Positions 26,053-35,720 are shown, counted from the first letter of the stretch. The stretch is 64,000 bases of DNA from BS150m-G50 sp964501185 [NCBI: uncultured Bacteroidia bacterium] (GCA_964501185.1 CAZCRT010000001.1:62001-126000), one strand, 5' to 3'. Made by a program: numbers and translations. Notes: generated by a model from the sequence alone, not told the origin.

Positions 26053-27585
26053 TTATAGTTTAAGGGTGATGTAGGTAAAACGACCGTTACGAAATAATCG
26101 CAACAAAATTACCGATTTTTCGTCTTGAAGACTGTCTATTGTGTTGTTGAAAGCGGACAGATCCTGTACAGTTTCGTTGCCGACCGCGATTACAATATCA
26201 CCCGGCGCCAGAATACCAATTGCCGGAGAGTCATCCTTGAAACCGGTTATAATCACACCCTGCTCTACCCGGTCGTTGGTTGCGCGCCGGTCATTGTCGG
26301 TCAGGTTGCGTACCTCAATACCCAGGAAATTTCCGTTCTCAATGACCGTTGGAGTTGAAACGGGTTGAGTCAGGGTTTTTCCGCGGTCACCAAGCTCAAA
26401 ACGCAGTCGCTTCTCCTTACCGTTGCGAAGAATTGTGGCTGTCACTTTTTCACCGGGCTGGCCTGCGGCTACCCGGAAACGGAAATCAGGTACAAGCTCT
26501 ACAGGCTGACCGTTCCAGTGTGTGATGATATCGCCGCTTTGCAGGTCACCCTCGCTTGCCGGAGTGTCCGGCTCAACATTGTCCACGAAAATACCCCTTA
26601 CATCTCTGGAGAGATCAAGCGCCTCGCGAATGGCCGGGTCAAGCGCCCGCGGAACCATACCGAGGTAACCCCGAACGATTTCACCATTCTCTTTCAGTTG
26701 TTTATAAATCCTGGAGGCCATGTTACTGGGGATGGCAAAACCAATCCCCTGGGCGGCGGCGTTGATAGCGGTGTTAATGCCGATCACCTCTCCTCTGATG
26801 TTAACCAGCGGACCGCCGGAATTACCGTAATTAATTGAGGCATCGGTCTGCAGGAAGTCCTGGAAACTGGGGCCGCCTCTGCCACCGATATTGAGTCCAC
26901 TCCGACCGGTAGCGCTGATAACCCCGACTGTAACCGTTCTCTCCAGGCCAAAAGGGTTGCCTATGGCGATTGCCCAGTCGCCCGGTTCCATCTGATCGGA
27001 ATTTCCCAGTGTGGCAAAGGGGAGGTCCCCCTTGTGGTCAATCAGGCGCAATACGGCCAGATCGGTTTCACTGTCGGTCCCAACCACTTCAGCGTCATAT
27101 TCGTCATCGTCTGACAGGATAACCCGCAGTTTGGTAGCGCCTTCGACCACATGGTTATTGGTCAGGATGTAACCCTCGCTGTTGATGATAATACCGGAAC
27201 CGGATGATGTAACCTCCTGTTTCCGCGGCATCTGAGGAGAATCTTCTTCACCGAAGAAGCGTTCCCAGAGGGGATTCGAGTGGAAAAACTCCATACCGTG
27301 CGGAGAGACCATCTCGTGTGTGTTGGTGATGAAAACAACAGCCGGTGTAATCTGACGGGCGATTGCCTTGAAAGGGGAATCACCGTTCAGCATAACGGCC
27401 GCCGGGGGAGTGGCTGTGGAAGCGGCCGGTTTAAAAATGGAGTTGCTTTCCGCCATTCCCGGTTCGGTATGATTACCGAGACCGGCCATCATCATTCCGA
27501 GCCAGGTGAATGTCAGCGCTACAATACCGATCATCAAAGCCTGTCGAATGTGGCGATTGGAACGAGCGCCCTGTGTGTAAGCCAT
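26053..27585 (-). CDS. htrA: HtrA/DegP-type periplasmic serine protease with two PDZ domains
   Basis: This 510-aa protein has an N-terminal hydrophobic segment (about residues 14-36), a trypsin-like domain and two PDZ domains (about 285-380 and 410-505). The catalytic triad is His145 in Asn-Asn-His-Val-Val, Asp175 in Glu-Thr-Asp-Leu-Ala-Val-Leu and Ser256 in Asn-Tyr-Gly-Asn-Ser-Gly-Gly-Pro-Leu. A Leu-Gly-Asn-Ser region and Gly-Asn-Pro-Phe-Gly-Leu are as in DegP. It is expected to degrade or refold misfolded envelope proteins. The first segment could be a signal anchor. It ends 374 bp before rpoD with a hairpin between and is divergent from the UPF0016 gene at 27858. Confidence 0.93.
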   Translation of the reverse strand: MAYTQGARSNRHIRQALMIGIVALTFTWLGMMMAGLGNHTEPGMAESNSIFKPAASTATPPAAVMLNGDSPFKAIARQITPAVVFITNTHEMVSPHGMEFFHSNPLWERFFGEEDSPQMPRKQEVTSSGSGIIINSEGYILTNNHVVEGATKLRVILSDDDEYDAEVVGTDSETDLAVLRLIDHKGDLPFATLGNSDQMEPGDWAIAIGNPFGLERTVTVGVISATGRSGLNIGGRGGPSFQDFLQTDASINYGNSGGPLVNIRGEVIGINTAINAAAQGIGFAIPSNMASRIYKQLKENGEIVRGYLGMVPRALDPAIREALDLSRDVRGIFVDNVEPDTPASEGDLQSGDIITHWNGQPVELVPDFRFRVAAGQPGEKVTATILRNGKEKRLRFELGDRGKTLTQPVSTPTVIENGNFLGIEVRNLTDNDRRATNDRVEQGVIITGFKDDSPAIGILAPGDIVIAVGNETVQDLSAFNNTIDSLQDEKSVILLRLFRNGRFTYITLKL

Positions 27586-27857
27586 TACTATTCTCCTCTG
27601 TATCAGTTTAAATTGCAGAATTCAGCAAAAATGTGTGTGCCCGGCCCAATTGAGAAGTGCTGGCGCAGGGTTAACTCTAAAACGGTTGTCCAACTTAGAC
27701 GCAATAAGCAGCTAATTGTTCCCCGTATAAACAACCCCTATGATAAATCATTATGTGAAGAAAGGGTAGAACCCCTACATTATTCCTGATTTCTGAATTA
27801 TAATGCCGGCACACAGGTTTTTTTGGCGGGGAAACAGGCGAGGGAGGGGGAGAGATA

Positions 27858-28142
27858 ATGCCTTTTGCTACAATGTTAACAATTTTCGCAACAGTATTTC
27901 TGGCTGAACTGGGGGACAAAACACAGGTGGCAACAGTCCTGTTTGCAACTGATTCACAGTTAAGCCGTTGGAGTGTCTTTCTGGCAGCAGCAGCAGCGTT
28001 AATCTGTGCAACAGCTATAGCCGTTTTACTGGGCGGCGCTGCTTCACAGTACCTGAATCGCCGAGTTCTTTCGCTGATTGCCGGGGGTGGGTTCATCATT
28101 ATAGGTATATGGAATCTGCTTCAGGGTCTGAAGCCGGTGTGA
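27858..28142 (+). CDS. Half-length UPF0016/GDT1-type cation transporter
   Basis: This 94-aa membrane protein has three predicted helices and a single Glu17-Leu-Gly-Asp20-Lys-Thr motif, the hallmark of UPF0016/TMEM165/GDT1 proteins, which move Mn2+ or Ca2+. Standard members are about twice as long and carry two copies of this motif. Single-domain forms are known and are thought to assemble as dimers. No second copy was found in the window. A strong GGGAGGGGGAG ribosome site precedes the ATG. A yybP-ykoY manganese riboswitch was looked for upstream and not recognised. It is divergent from htrA and upstream of an acetyltransferase and a NifS/selenocysteine-lyase-like gene. Confidence 0.8.
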   Translation: MPFATMLTIFATVFLAELGDKTQVATVLFATDSQLSRWSVFLAAAAALICATAIAVLLGGAASQYLNRRVLSLIAGGGFIIIGIWNLLQGLKPV

Positions 28143-28257
28143 CAAATTGTGGAACCGGGAGGACTGCAAACTGTACGTTTGCAACCGAACAGCGGCCGAT
28201 AACTTAGTTAACTGTATTGTGAATCCCCGGAACCAGAGTGACTTATCAGGTGAGAAA

Positions 28258-28746
28258 ATGGAAGCAGCCTTCGAGTTCATAAATCCAGGCAGACTTGTTG
28301 ATTCAGATCTGGAGTTGGTGCTTGTGAAGAAGACCCCCGCCGACGCTGTCAAAGGGTATGTTCCGGGGTACGAATTTGAGATGCGACGATTTGGTGAAGC
28401 TACAGTCCTCGGAAGCATTCGTCTGCGTATTGGCTCCGCAGCAGGTCTTCGCTATCCGGGACATATTGGATACGAAGTGAAAAGCGGGTTCAGGGGAAAG
28501 CGCTATGCGGCCCGAAGTTGCCGGTTGCTGATACCACTTGCCCGTTCGCATGGACTCAAAGCGCTCTGGCTGACTGTAGACCCGGATAACATCGCTTCTC
28601 TGCGAACCTGTGAAATCCTTGCGGCCAGATATGTTGAAACGGTGCCAGTTCCCGGGGACCACCCGATGTACAGCGAAGGCGCCCGGCACAGAAGCCGCTA
28701 CAGGCTGGATATCAGAAGTCTCCACCCGGGTAATGCGAAAACATAG
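28258..28746 (+). CDS. GNAT-family acetyltransferase
   Basis: The protein is 162 aa from the ATG at 28258, chosen because AGGTGAG lies 3 nt upstream; an ATG at 28147 has no such site. A GNAT domain is recognisable: Ile-Gly-Tyr-Glu-Val-Lys-Ser-Gly-Phe-Arg-Gly-Lys-Arg-Tyr-Ala-Ala (acetyl-CoA loop, about residues 71-86), then Leu-Trp-Leu-Thr-Val-Asp-Pro-Asp-Asn-Ile-Ala-Ser. It is typical of uncharacterised acetyltransferases with a Cys-Glu-Ile-Leu-Ala-Ala near the end. The substrate is unknown. It lies 51 bp before the NifS-like gene. Confidence 0.78.
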   Translation: MEAAFEFINPGRLVDSDLELVLVKKTPADAVKGYVPGYEFEMRRFGEATVLGSIRLRIGSAAGLRYPGHIGYEVKSGFRGKRYAARSCRLLIPLARSHGLKALWLTVDPDNIASLRTCEILAARYVETVPVPGDHPMYSEGARHRSRYRLDIRSLHPGNAKT

Positions 28747-28797
28747 TATTAGCGCTTACAAACCAGATATGGCAACAATCAGCGACATGGAGGGTTT

Positions 28798-29946
28798 ATG
28801 AAACCGATCTATCTCGATTACAATGCCACTACACCTATTGCTCCGGAGGTGGCAGATGTAATGCGACCTCTATTAGAGAATAGTTTTGGCAACCCCTCCA
28901 GTTCACACCATTATGGAATAAAAGCGCACCAGATAGTAGAAAAAGCTCGTGCATATGTGGCGGTTCTGCTCGGTTGCAGCACAGACGAGATCGTTTTCAC
29001 CAGTGGTGGCAGCGAATCGAACAACATGGCAATCAAAGGGGTGGCCTGGCAACACCGGCGCAGGGGTACTCACATCATCACGACAACAATTGAACATCCA
29101 GCCGTATCTGTAGTGTGTTATCATCTGGAAAAACAGGGGTATGCAGTAACAAGAATCGGTGTGGATAACCAGGGGATGATAGATCCGGAAGAGTTCCGTA
29201 ACACCATCAGGCCCGATACTATCCTGGCAACCATCATGCTGGCCAACAACGAAACCGGTGTGATTCAGCCGATTCAGGAGGTAGCAGCCATGGCTCGCAA
29301 AGGTGGCATCCTGTTTCATACAGACGCCGCACAGGCTGTCGGCAAAATACCTGTAGATGTTGATAACCTGGGTGTGGACCTGTTGACTGTGGCAGGTCAT
29401 AAACTCTACGCACCTAAAGGGATAGGTGTACTCTATGTGCGCAGGGGTGTCAAAATGGCGCGATTGATACATGGTGCTGATCACGAGCAGGACAGGCGGG
29501 CCGGAACTGAAAACACACTGGAAATTGCCGGATTGGGGGAAGCATGTCATCTGGCTGCTGCCACATTGAGAGAAGAGGTGGCAGCTCAAAGTGAATTACG
29601 GAACAGATTACAGGACAGGTTGTTGAAACTGCTGCCGCAGGCAAAGGTTAACGGTCATCCCGGGCATCGGTTACCAAACACTTTAAGCATTGCTATACCA
29701 GGAATTATGGCAGATGAGTTGCTTCGTGCAATAAGCGCAGAGGTGGCAGCATCAGCTGGTGCCGCCTGTCATACCGGGAAAATGGAAGTATCAAGAGTTC
29801 TCCAGGAAATGAATGTACCTGTCGAAAACGCAGCCGGTACATTGAGACTGTCAACAGGGCGCTTTACGACTGTAGAAGAAATAGACCGGGCGGTTGAGAT
29901 AATAGTAGCTGCGATTGACGCGGGTAAAGCAGGAAGAGACGGGTGA
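28798..29946 (+). CDS. Selenocysteine-lyase/cysteine-desulfurase-like (NifS family) enzyme
   Basis: This 382-aa class V PLP enzyme of the NifS/IscS group removes sulfur or selenium from cysteine or selenocysteine. Evidence is the N-terminal Tyr-Leu-Asp-Tyr-Asn-Ala-Thr-Thr-Pro, His100 (ring stacking), Asp176, and the PLP lysine Lys202 in Ala-Gly-His-Lys-Leu-Tyr-Ala-Pro-Lys-Gly. The active Cys is Cys324 in Ala-Gly-Ala-Ala-Cys-His-Thr-Gly. The Gly-Ala-Ala-Cys-His loop matches eukaryotic selenocysteine lyase (Scly) rather than the Ser-Ala-Cys-Thr-Ser-Gly of IscS, so a role in selenium supply is plausible. Activity is inferred. The window also carries a selenocysteine-containing peroxiredoxin (45492-46211), about 16 kb away. 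Confidence 0.82.
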   Translation: MKPIYLDYNATTPIAPEVADVMRPLLENSFGNPSSSHHYGIKAHQIVEKARAYVAVLLGCSTDEIVFTSGGSESNNMAIKGVAWQHRRRGTHIITTTIEHPAVSVVCYHLEKQGYAVTRIGVDNQGMIDPEEFRNTIRPDTILATIMLANNETGVIQPIQEVAAMARKGGILFHTDAAQAVGKIPVDVDNLGVDLLTVAGHKLYAPKGIGVLYVRRGVKMARLIHGADHEQDRRAGTENTLEIAGLGEACHLAAATLREEVAAQSELRNRLQDRLLKLLPQAKVNGHPGHRLPNTLSIAIPGIMADELLRAISAEVAASAGAACHTGKMEVSRVLQEMNVPVENAAGTLRLSTGRFTTVEEIDRAVEIIVAAIDAGKAGRDG

Positions 29947-30082
29947 GGATTGAGTAGAATTCAGGAATTGAATGAGAATATGCTGGAGAATACACACCAG
30001 GCTTCTATCTTAAGGCACTCAGATATGACGGTAGAACCGGTGCCGGCTACAACCGTTGGAGATCAAAGAGAGGGGTACTGAA

Positions 30083-30406
30083 TTGAGAATTGTCAAACCA
30101 CTGTTAATCGCGCTGAGTGCGGTAGCGTTAGCCGCACACTTTTCGCGCATGGGGTTGACCACGCTTGTTGTATTGAGTCTTGCGATACCGTTGCTGCTGT
30201 TTATACGACGTCAGTTTACCACCCGCCTGGTGCAGATCTTTTTCTGGCTGGGAGCGGTAGAGTGGTTGCGTATACTTGTTGTGTACGTGCAACAGCGTCA
30301 GGCTGCGGGAGCACCCTGGTTGCGCCTGGCAGTGATTCTGGTGGCAATGGCGCTGGTGACGGGAGTCAGTGGATGGTTGGCCGGCAGGCGATTGAAGAAC
30401 AGCTGA
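30083..30406 (+). CDS. Small membrane protein with three to four helices (unknown function)
   Basis: The TTG at 30083 is the preferred start (107 aa) because a GAGGGG lies 7 nt upstream; the ATG at 30056 is the alternative. The protein is almost entirely hydrophobic, with helices at about residues 5-24, 28-44, 48-66 and 78-100. It contains a Leu-Glu-Trp-Leu-Arg-like segment (Val-Glu-Trp-Leu-Arg) shared with short uncharacterised membrane proteins. No function is known. It is followed 20 bp later by the MarC-family gene, so the two are probably co-transcribed. Confidence 0.6.
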   Translation: MRIVKPLLIALSAVALAAHFSRMGLTTLVVLSLAIPLLLFIRRQFTTRLVQIFFWLGAVEWLRILVVYVQQRQAAGAPWLRLAVILVAMALVTGVSGWLAGRRLKNS

Positions 30407-30426
30407 CAACGCAAAAACCGGAGTGA

Positions 30427-31056
30427 ATGGAGATGGAAACCACAATTGCACGCTTCATAGAAAACGTGTCGCTGCTGCTGATTCTGCTCAATCCCTTCCT
30501 GATAATAATTTATCTCATCGATGTAGTGCGCAAGCAGTCGGCCAGAAGATTTGTCAAGGTCATTTCACGCGCCGGAGCTGTAACCATCTCGGTACTGGTG
30601 CTGTTTGCGCTGCTGGGGGATGCAGTTTTTGACCGGGTTCTGAAAATGGAGTTCGCCTCATTTCAGATATTCGGCGGGGTTGTAATCCTGATAATAGCGC
30701 TTCAATACCTGTTTAAGGGTCCGGATGCTATCGCCATGCTGCGGGGTGATTCCGATCAGGTGACCGGCGCTATCGCCATGCCGATTATGATTGGCCCCGG
30801 AACAATCAGCGGCAGCATTGTCATCGGACAGAGCGCAGCACCCCTGACCGCAGCTCTGGCTGTCGCGGTTGCCATTGTGGTTTCAGTCCTGATGATGATT
30901 CTGATAAAGCTTCTTCACGATAAAGTGAAAACCAGGCACGAAAATCTGGTGCAACGCTACATCGAAGTTGTAGGCCGTATTGTGCCGTTGGTCGCCGGAA
31001 CGATTGCCATCGAGATGATCATGAGAGGCGCACGGGTTTGGGTGGAGAAATTTTAG
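30427..31056 (+). CDS. MarC/UPF0056-family membrane protein
   Basis: This 209-aa protein has about six transmembrane helices. The MarC-family pattern includes Leu-Leu-Ile-Leu-Leu-Asn-Pro-Phe near residue 20. A Phe-Ala-Ser-Phe-Gln-Ile-Phe-Gly-Gly-Val-Val-Ile-Leu segment and Met-Pro-Ile-Met-Ile-Gly-Pro-Gly-Thr-Ile follow. The family was once tied to multiple antibiotic resistance, but its transport role is not established. It ends 17 bp before the convergent outer-membrane-protein gene, so the two 3' ends abut. Confidence 0.82.
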   Translation: MEMETTIARFIENVSLLLILLNPFLIIIYLIDVVRKQSARRFVKVISRAGAVTISVLVLFALLGDAVFDRVLKMEFASFQIFGGVVILIIALQYLFKGPDAIAMLRGDSDQVTGAIAMPIMIGPGTISGSIVIGQSAAPLTAALAVAVAIVVSVLMMILIKLLHDKVKTRHENLVQRYIEVVGRIVPLVAGTIAIEMIMRGARVWVEKF

Positions 31057-31073
31057 GGGATGAAAATTCGGGA

Positions 31074-31946
31074 TTAGAACTGCCCGCCGACCCCGACTCT
31101 GAAATAATAGTGCGACATATCGAACTCGAGAAAACCGCCCGAGTAGCCGCTGGACGGTGACTGGATGTATTCAAAAAGGTCCACGCTGTCCGGACGATCG
31201 CCCCTGTATTCTCCTGATAACTGCGCGTTGTTGGCGGTGGAATAGATTTCGTAATTGCTGCGGCCGGGCAGACGCCCGAAATCAGCCTGCAACCCTCCCG
31301 CCTCAACAAACAACAATCCCCAGTCAAGGAATCGATATTCCACTCCCACCAGTCCACTGGTAGCGAAAACAGTTTCCGAATAGTTATGCAGAGTCGAAAA
31401 GGATGAGGGGTGCTCGTCACCACGGAAAAAATTACTGTAATGAATGCTGCCGGTTGCACCCAGCCAACCCAATCCCGCCCCGCCCCCCAGGTAGAAGATT
31501 TTCTGTTGTGGCCAGGGGAGGTAGTATTTGATTATACCCAGGGCACAGAAGGTGGAGAAAGCGTCGGTTCGTCGCAGGTAGCCGGTACCATTTGTAAATG
31601 CTCCCCAGTACCATTCGGCAACCGTTGCGTCGTTTGATTTGCCAAACTGGAAGGAGAAACGCAGATGAAAGTGTTCGGCGAGATTGGTCTCAATGTCAAA
31701 GGCAAGCTGGCTAATCCAGTCCAGCGGTGGCAGTTCAAGTTCAAGTGGTAGAATCCACTCTCCCGCATCCTCCGGGAAATACTGAACGAACCGTTCCAGA
31801 TCAGCATTGAAATCGATTGGCTGCACCAGCCCACGACCAAATTTCATTGTAACACGATACTCAGAAAACGGGGGTGCGTCAAAACCGGCCAGGGCAGGCC
31901 GCCAGCAACAGGTGATAATCAACAGGAATGCAGGAAGCGGTCTCAT
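31074..31946 (-). CDS. Putative outer-membrane beta-barrel protein
   Basis: This 290-aa protein starts with a signal peptide (residues 1-20, ending Ala-Leu-Ala). The rest is rich in alternating hydrophobic and polar strands with many aromatic ends, such as Tyr-Tyr-Leu-Pro-Trp, Gly-Gly-Gly-Ala-Gly-Leu-Gly-Trp and a C-terminal Tyr-Tyr-Phe-Arg-Val-Gly-Val-Gly-Gly-Gln-Phe. The final Phe is typical of outer-membrane barrels recognised by the BAM machinery. No specific family was identified. A pore, receptor or structural role is possible. The 5' side (31947-32171) is shared with a divergent DUF1566 gene. Confidence 0.6.
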   Translation of the reverse strand: MRPLPAFLLIITCCWRPALAGFDAPPFSEYRVTMKFGRGLVQPIDFNADLERFVQYFPEDAGEWILPLELELPPLDWISQLAFDIETNLAEHFHLRFSFQFGKSNDATVAEWYWGAFTNGTGYLRRTDAFSTFCALGIIKYYLPWPQQKIFYLGGGAGLGWLGATGSIHYSNFFRGDEHPSSFSTLHNYSETVFATSGLVGVEYRFLDWGLLFVEAGGLQADFGRLPGRSNYEIYSTANNAQLSGEYRGDRPDSVDLFEYIQSPSSGYSGGFLEFDMSHYYFRVGVGGQF

Positions 31947-32171
31947 CTGATCTCCAGCGGTGGACTACTGACGATGGGCAACAATAATGTAGCAATAAAA
32001 TCGATATTCGTACAATTTGCTGTAGCTCATATTTCAGACGACCATTTCTACGGATTGAACACGGCCACCCGGAGGATTCGTCACTTATCAGCTGTTTGGT
32101 GAAAAGAGAGTGGTTGGCACAGCTTTTGCGAACATCAGAGATAAAACAAACGATAACGGGAGATGCCGGAT

Positions 32172-33626
32172 ATGAGACTTTACACTATCGCTGTCATTCT
32201 ATCCGCTCTGCTGATCTCACCCTGCTCCCGGGCCGATTTTCCAATAATCGACACAGGTCAGATAAGTTGTTTTAACAACAGCGTCGCAATAACCTGCCCC
32301 GAACCGGACGAGGACTTTTTTGGACAGGACGCGCAATATGATGGTATCCAGCCTGATTACACTACCAGCGGTGATAGCCTGACCGTTTTCAGCAGCAGCA
32401 CCGGATTGACCTGGCAACGCGTGCCCGACACAGATCTCGATGGCGATCTCGAACCAGATGACAAACTTTCCTGGTGGACGGCCCTGGATCAACCCGCCCT
32501 GCTCAACAGTATCATTTTCGGTGGTTACAATGACTGGCGTCTGCCCGACATCAAGGAGCTATATTCGCTGATAGACTTCAGCGGCGTTGACCCCAGCGGC
32601 TATGAAGGTGATGTTGACGGGCTGATTCCATTTATTGACAGAGGCTTTTTTGAGTTTATCTATGGAGATGTGAGTATCGACGAACGGATTATCGACTCGC
32701 AGTACTGGTCGGCCACAGAATATGTCAGCACGACAATGAATGGTGATCACACAGTTTTTGGTGTAAACTTCGCTGATGGCCGCATCAAGGGTTATGGGAC
32801 TTCACTACACGGCACAGACAAGCTATCGTTTGTATTGTGTGTGCGGGGGAACACCTCTTACAGCACAAACGATTTTGTTGACAACAGTGATGGCACTATC
32901 ACTGACCTGGCTACAGGGCTGATGTGGATGCAGAATGACAGCGAATCAGGATTGATATGGCAGGAGGCGCTGGCTTATGCCGAAGGATTAACACAGGCCG
33001 ACTACGGTGACTGGCGGTTGCCGGATGCCAAAGAACTGCAAAGCATTATAGACTATACAAGGTCTCCCGCTACCCACGGAACCGCTGCCATCGATCCTGT
33101 TTTCGACTGCAGCTCCATCACTGATGAAGGCGGTGACACCAATTATCCCTGCTACTGGGCAAGCACAACACATGAGAACTGGACGGAATCACCGGGCACC
33201 TATGCCGCATATCTGGCCTTCGGGGAAGCGTTGGGCTGGATGCAGGCACCCTTCCCCCCTTTTGACTGGAACCTGATGGATGTCCATGGCGCCGGTTCAC
33301 AACGCAGCGATCCCAAGGTTGGTGACCCCGATAACTGGCCGCATGGCCACGGCCCTCAGGGTGATGTGATACGTATCTATAATCATGTTCGTTGCGTCCG
33401 TGATGCTGTAACCCAGACAGATGACCCCATAGATGATCTTAACATCAACACTACAGGTCAGATTATCAACCTGAGCTGGTCGGCGAAAGAAGGCGCGACC
33501 TTGTATCACATCTACCAGAGCGACGAACCCTATGAAAACTGGATCCTGCTCGGTTCAACAAACACAACCAGCTGGTCACTTCCTGCAGCAGATGATTGTG
33601 GATTCCTCATGGTAACCTGGGAGTAG
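32172..33626 (+). CDS. Secreted protein with two DUF1566 (Lcl-like) domains and a C-terminal fibronectin-like segment
   Basis: The protein is 484 aa from the second ATG, preferred because GGGAG then sits at a normal distance; the ATG at 32163 would overlap that site. A signal peptide ends near Ser-Arg-Ala. Two DUF1566/Lcl-type domains (about residues 50-230 and 235-400) each show the Thr-Gly-Leu-x-Trp, Asn/Gly-Asp-Trp-Arg-Leu-Pro-Asp-x-Lys-Glu-Leu and Tyr-Trp-(Ser/Ala) signature, ending in Val-Arg-Cys-Val-Arg or similar. The last 70 aa resemble a fibronectin-like fold. The Lcl domain binds ligands such as collagen or glycan in some proteins; no target is known here. Confidence 0.8.
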   Translation: MRLYTIAVILSALLISPCSRADFPIIDTGQISCFNNSVAITCPEPDEDFFGQDAQYDGIQPDYTTSGDSLTVFSSSTGLTWQRVPDTDLDGDLEPDDKLSWWTALDQPALLNSIIFGGYNDWRLPDIKELYSLIDFSGVDPSGYEGDVDGLIPFIDRGFFEFIYGDVSIDERIIDSQYWSATEYVSTTMNGDHTVFGVNFADGRIKGYGTSLHGTDKLSFVLCVRGNTSYSTNDFVDNSDGTITDLATGLMWMQNDSESGLIWQEALAYAEGLTQADYGDWRLPDAKELQSIIDYTRSPATHGTAAIDPVFDCSSITDEGGDTNYPCYWASTTHENWTESPGTYAAYLAFGEALGWMQAPFPPFDWNLMDVHGAGSQRSDPKVGDPDNWPHGHGPQGDVIRIYNHVRCVRDAVTQTDDPIDDLNINTTGQIINLSWSAKEGATLYHIYQSDEPYENWILLGSTNTTSWSLPAADDCGFLMVTWE

Positions 33627-33656
33627 TCGATTCCGGTCGCTTGAAATGAAACTACT

Positions 33657-33688
33657 AAAAAAGGGCCGCCGCAAAACGCGACAGCCCT
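33657..33688 (-). terminator. Rho-independent terminator downstream of acs
   Basis: On the minus strand, AGGGCTGTCGC and GCGGCGGCCCT form an 11-bp stem (two G-T pairs) around a GTTTT loop, followed by TTTTTT. It lies just past the acs stop and before the convergent DUF1566 gene. The structure is strong and the T-run is in the acs direction. Confidence 0.85.
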
Positions 33689-33734
33689 GTGATAATCATA
33701 CCGCCTGCAACAGCAGGAAACAGCATTACATCTT

Positions 33735-35672
33735 TTACAGACGACCCTTCAGCAGATCATCAACCACCTGAGGATCGGCCAGTGTAGAGGTATCGCCGAT
33801 TGAATCAACTTCGTTCTCAGCAATCTTGCGCAGAATACGACGCATGATTTTACCGGAACGGGTTTTTGGCAACGCTGGTGTAAACTGGATCTTATCCGGT
33901 TTAGCATGCGGGCCGATTTCAACAGTACAGTTGGACAGGATCGCCTTTTTAATCTCTTCAGAAGGCTCAATACCAGCCATCAGTGTGACATAAGCGTAGA
34001 TGCCCTGTCCCTTGATGTCATGCGGGTAACCAACAACAGCAGCTTCCGCGACGCCGTCAGCTTTGCCTATACCGCCTTCAACTTCGGCAGTGCCGATACG
34101 GTGACCGGAAACATTCAGCACATCGTCCACACGGCCGGTGATCCAGTAGTAACCATCTTCGTCACGACGGGCACCGTCACCAGTGTAGAAGTATCCGGGA
34201 TACATTGTGAAATAGACATCCTTGAAGCGGTTGTGATCACCATAAAGTGTACGCATCTGGCCGGGCCAGGCGTGTTTGATGGCGAGCATACCTGAAGCGG
34301 GGTTGCCGTCAATCTCAGTACCTTCCTGATCCAGGATTACCGGCTCGATGCCGAAAAATGGCAGCGTGGCGGAACCGGGCTTCTGGGCGATAGCAGCCGG
34401 CAGCGGAGTAATCAGGATGCCGCCGGTTTCTGTCTGCCACCAGGTGTCCACGATCGGGCAATTACCTTGACCTACGATATCATAGTACCACATCCACTCC
34501 GGCTCTTTGATAGGCTCGCCAACTGTGCCGAGCAGCTTCAGGCTGGAACGGTCCCACTTGGTGACATAATCATTGCCTTCACGCATCAGGGCGCGCAGGG
34601 CGGTAGGGGCTGTGTAGAAGCTGTTGACCTTGTGTTTTTCAACGATCTGCCAGAAACGGCCGAAGTCAGGATAGTTCGGCACCCCTTCAAACATCATGGT
34701 GGTAGCGCGGTTGGACAGCGGGCCGTAAACGATGTAGGAGTGACCGGTAACCCAGCCGATGTCAGCGGTACACCAGTAGATGTCACCTTCCTGATAATCG
34801 AAAATGAGTTCGTGAGTCATCGCGGCGTAAACCAGATAGCCACCGGTAGTGTGCAGAATGCCTTTGGGTTTGCCGGTAGAACCGGATGTGTAGAGGATGA
34901 ACATATCATCTTCTGCGTCCATGGACTCCGGTACGCAGTCAGCATCGACTTTACCCATCTCTTCATGCCACCAGAGGTCGCGGCCATCATTCATGGGCAC
35001 TTCTTCACCGGTGCGCTTGACGACAAAACAACTCTCGATCGAAGGAGTCTCGGCCAGCGCCTTGTCGGCATTTGTCTTCATCGGGATATTCAGTTTTGTG
35101 CCACGGACGCCGGTATCCTGTGTAACCAGGACTTTGCACTTGGAATCATTGATGCGATCACGCAGTGAGTCGGGGGAGAAAGCACCGAATACGATTGAAT
35201 GAACCGCACCGATACGGGTACAGGCCAGCATGGCGATGGAGAGCTCGGGAATCATCTGCATGTAGAGGCAGACACGGTCACCCTTTTCCACACCGTTAGC
35301 TTTAAGAGCGTTAGCGAATCTTGAAACCTCATCCTTCAACTCACTGTAGGAATACTTCTTATCTTCTTCCGGGTTGTTGCCTTCCCAGATAAGAGCGGTC
35401 TGGTCACCGTGACCGGCTTCCACGTGGCGATCGAGGCAGTTATAAGAGACATTGAGCTTGCCGCCCTCATACCACTTGATCTGCGCATCTTTATAGTTGT
35501 TGTCTGAGACCTTGTCCCATTTCTTGATCCAGGTTAACCGCTCTGCCTGTTCTGCCCAGAAGGCATCCGGATCAGCGATTGACCGGGCGTACATTTCCTG
35601 GTACTTCTCCAGGGAGGGGATGTGTGCCTTAGCGGCATCACGGTAATTGGGAGTGAATTTTTTGACACTCAT
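33735..35672 (-). CDS. acs: Acetyl-CoA synthetase
   Basis: This 645-aa protein has normal Acs length and turns acetate, ATP and CoA into acetyl-CoA via acetyl-AMP. The AMP-binding loop is [11 protein letters not shown]. The Trp-Trp-Gln-Thr-Glu-Thr-Gly motif and the C-terminal [11 protein letters not shown] are both present. The latter contains the lysine that is acetylated in many bacteria to switch the enzyme off. AAAGGA precedes the start. The MFS gene (35721-36974) lies 48 bp upstream on the same strand, so transport and activation of acetate or related acids may be co-regulated. Confidence 0.96.
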   Translation of the reverse strand: MSVKKFTPNYRDAAKAHIPSLEKYQEMYARSIADPDAFWAEQAERLTWIKKWDKVSDNNYKDAQIKWYEGGKLNVSYNCLDRHVEAGHGDQTALIWEGNNPEEDKKYSYSELKDEVSRFANALKANGVEKGDRVCLYMQMIPELSIAMLACTRIGAVHSIVFGAFSPDSLRDRINDSKCKVLVTQDTGVRGTKLNIPMKTNADKALAETPSIESCFVVKRTGEEVPMNDGRDLWWHEEMGKVDADCVPESMDAEDDMFILYTSGSTGKPKGILHTTGGYLVYAAMTHELIFDYQEGDIYWCTADIGWVTGHSYIVYGPLSNRATTMMFEGVPNYPDFGRFWQIVEKHKVNSFYTAPTALRALMREGNDYVTKWDRSSLKLLGTVGEPIKEPEWMWYYDIVGQGNCPIVDTWWQTETGGILITPLPAAIAQKPGSATLPFFGIEPVILDQEGTEIDGNPASGMLAIKHAWPGQMRTLYGDHNRFKDVYFTMYPGYFYTGDGARRDEDGYYWITGRVDDVLNVSGHRIGTAEVEGGIGKADGVAEAAVVGYPHDIKGQGIYAYVTLMAGIEPSEEIKKAILSNCTVEIGPHAKPDKIQFTPALPKTRSGKIMRRILRKIAENEVDSIGDTSTLADPQVVDDLLKGRL

Positions 35673-35720
35673 TCATTTATCCTTTCAGTTGACCATTTAT
35701 ATGTGTAGAACGATTGATGT

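Noticed and set aside
27590-27857. Possible yybP-ykoY manganese riboswitch before the UPF0016 gene
   Set aside because: The conserved core was not recognisable by eye. A covariance search of this region would settle it.
34467-35168. 233-codon plus-strand open frame
   Set aside because: It is a shadow of acs, which has every expected motif on the minus strand.
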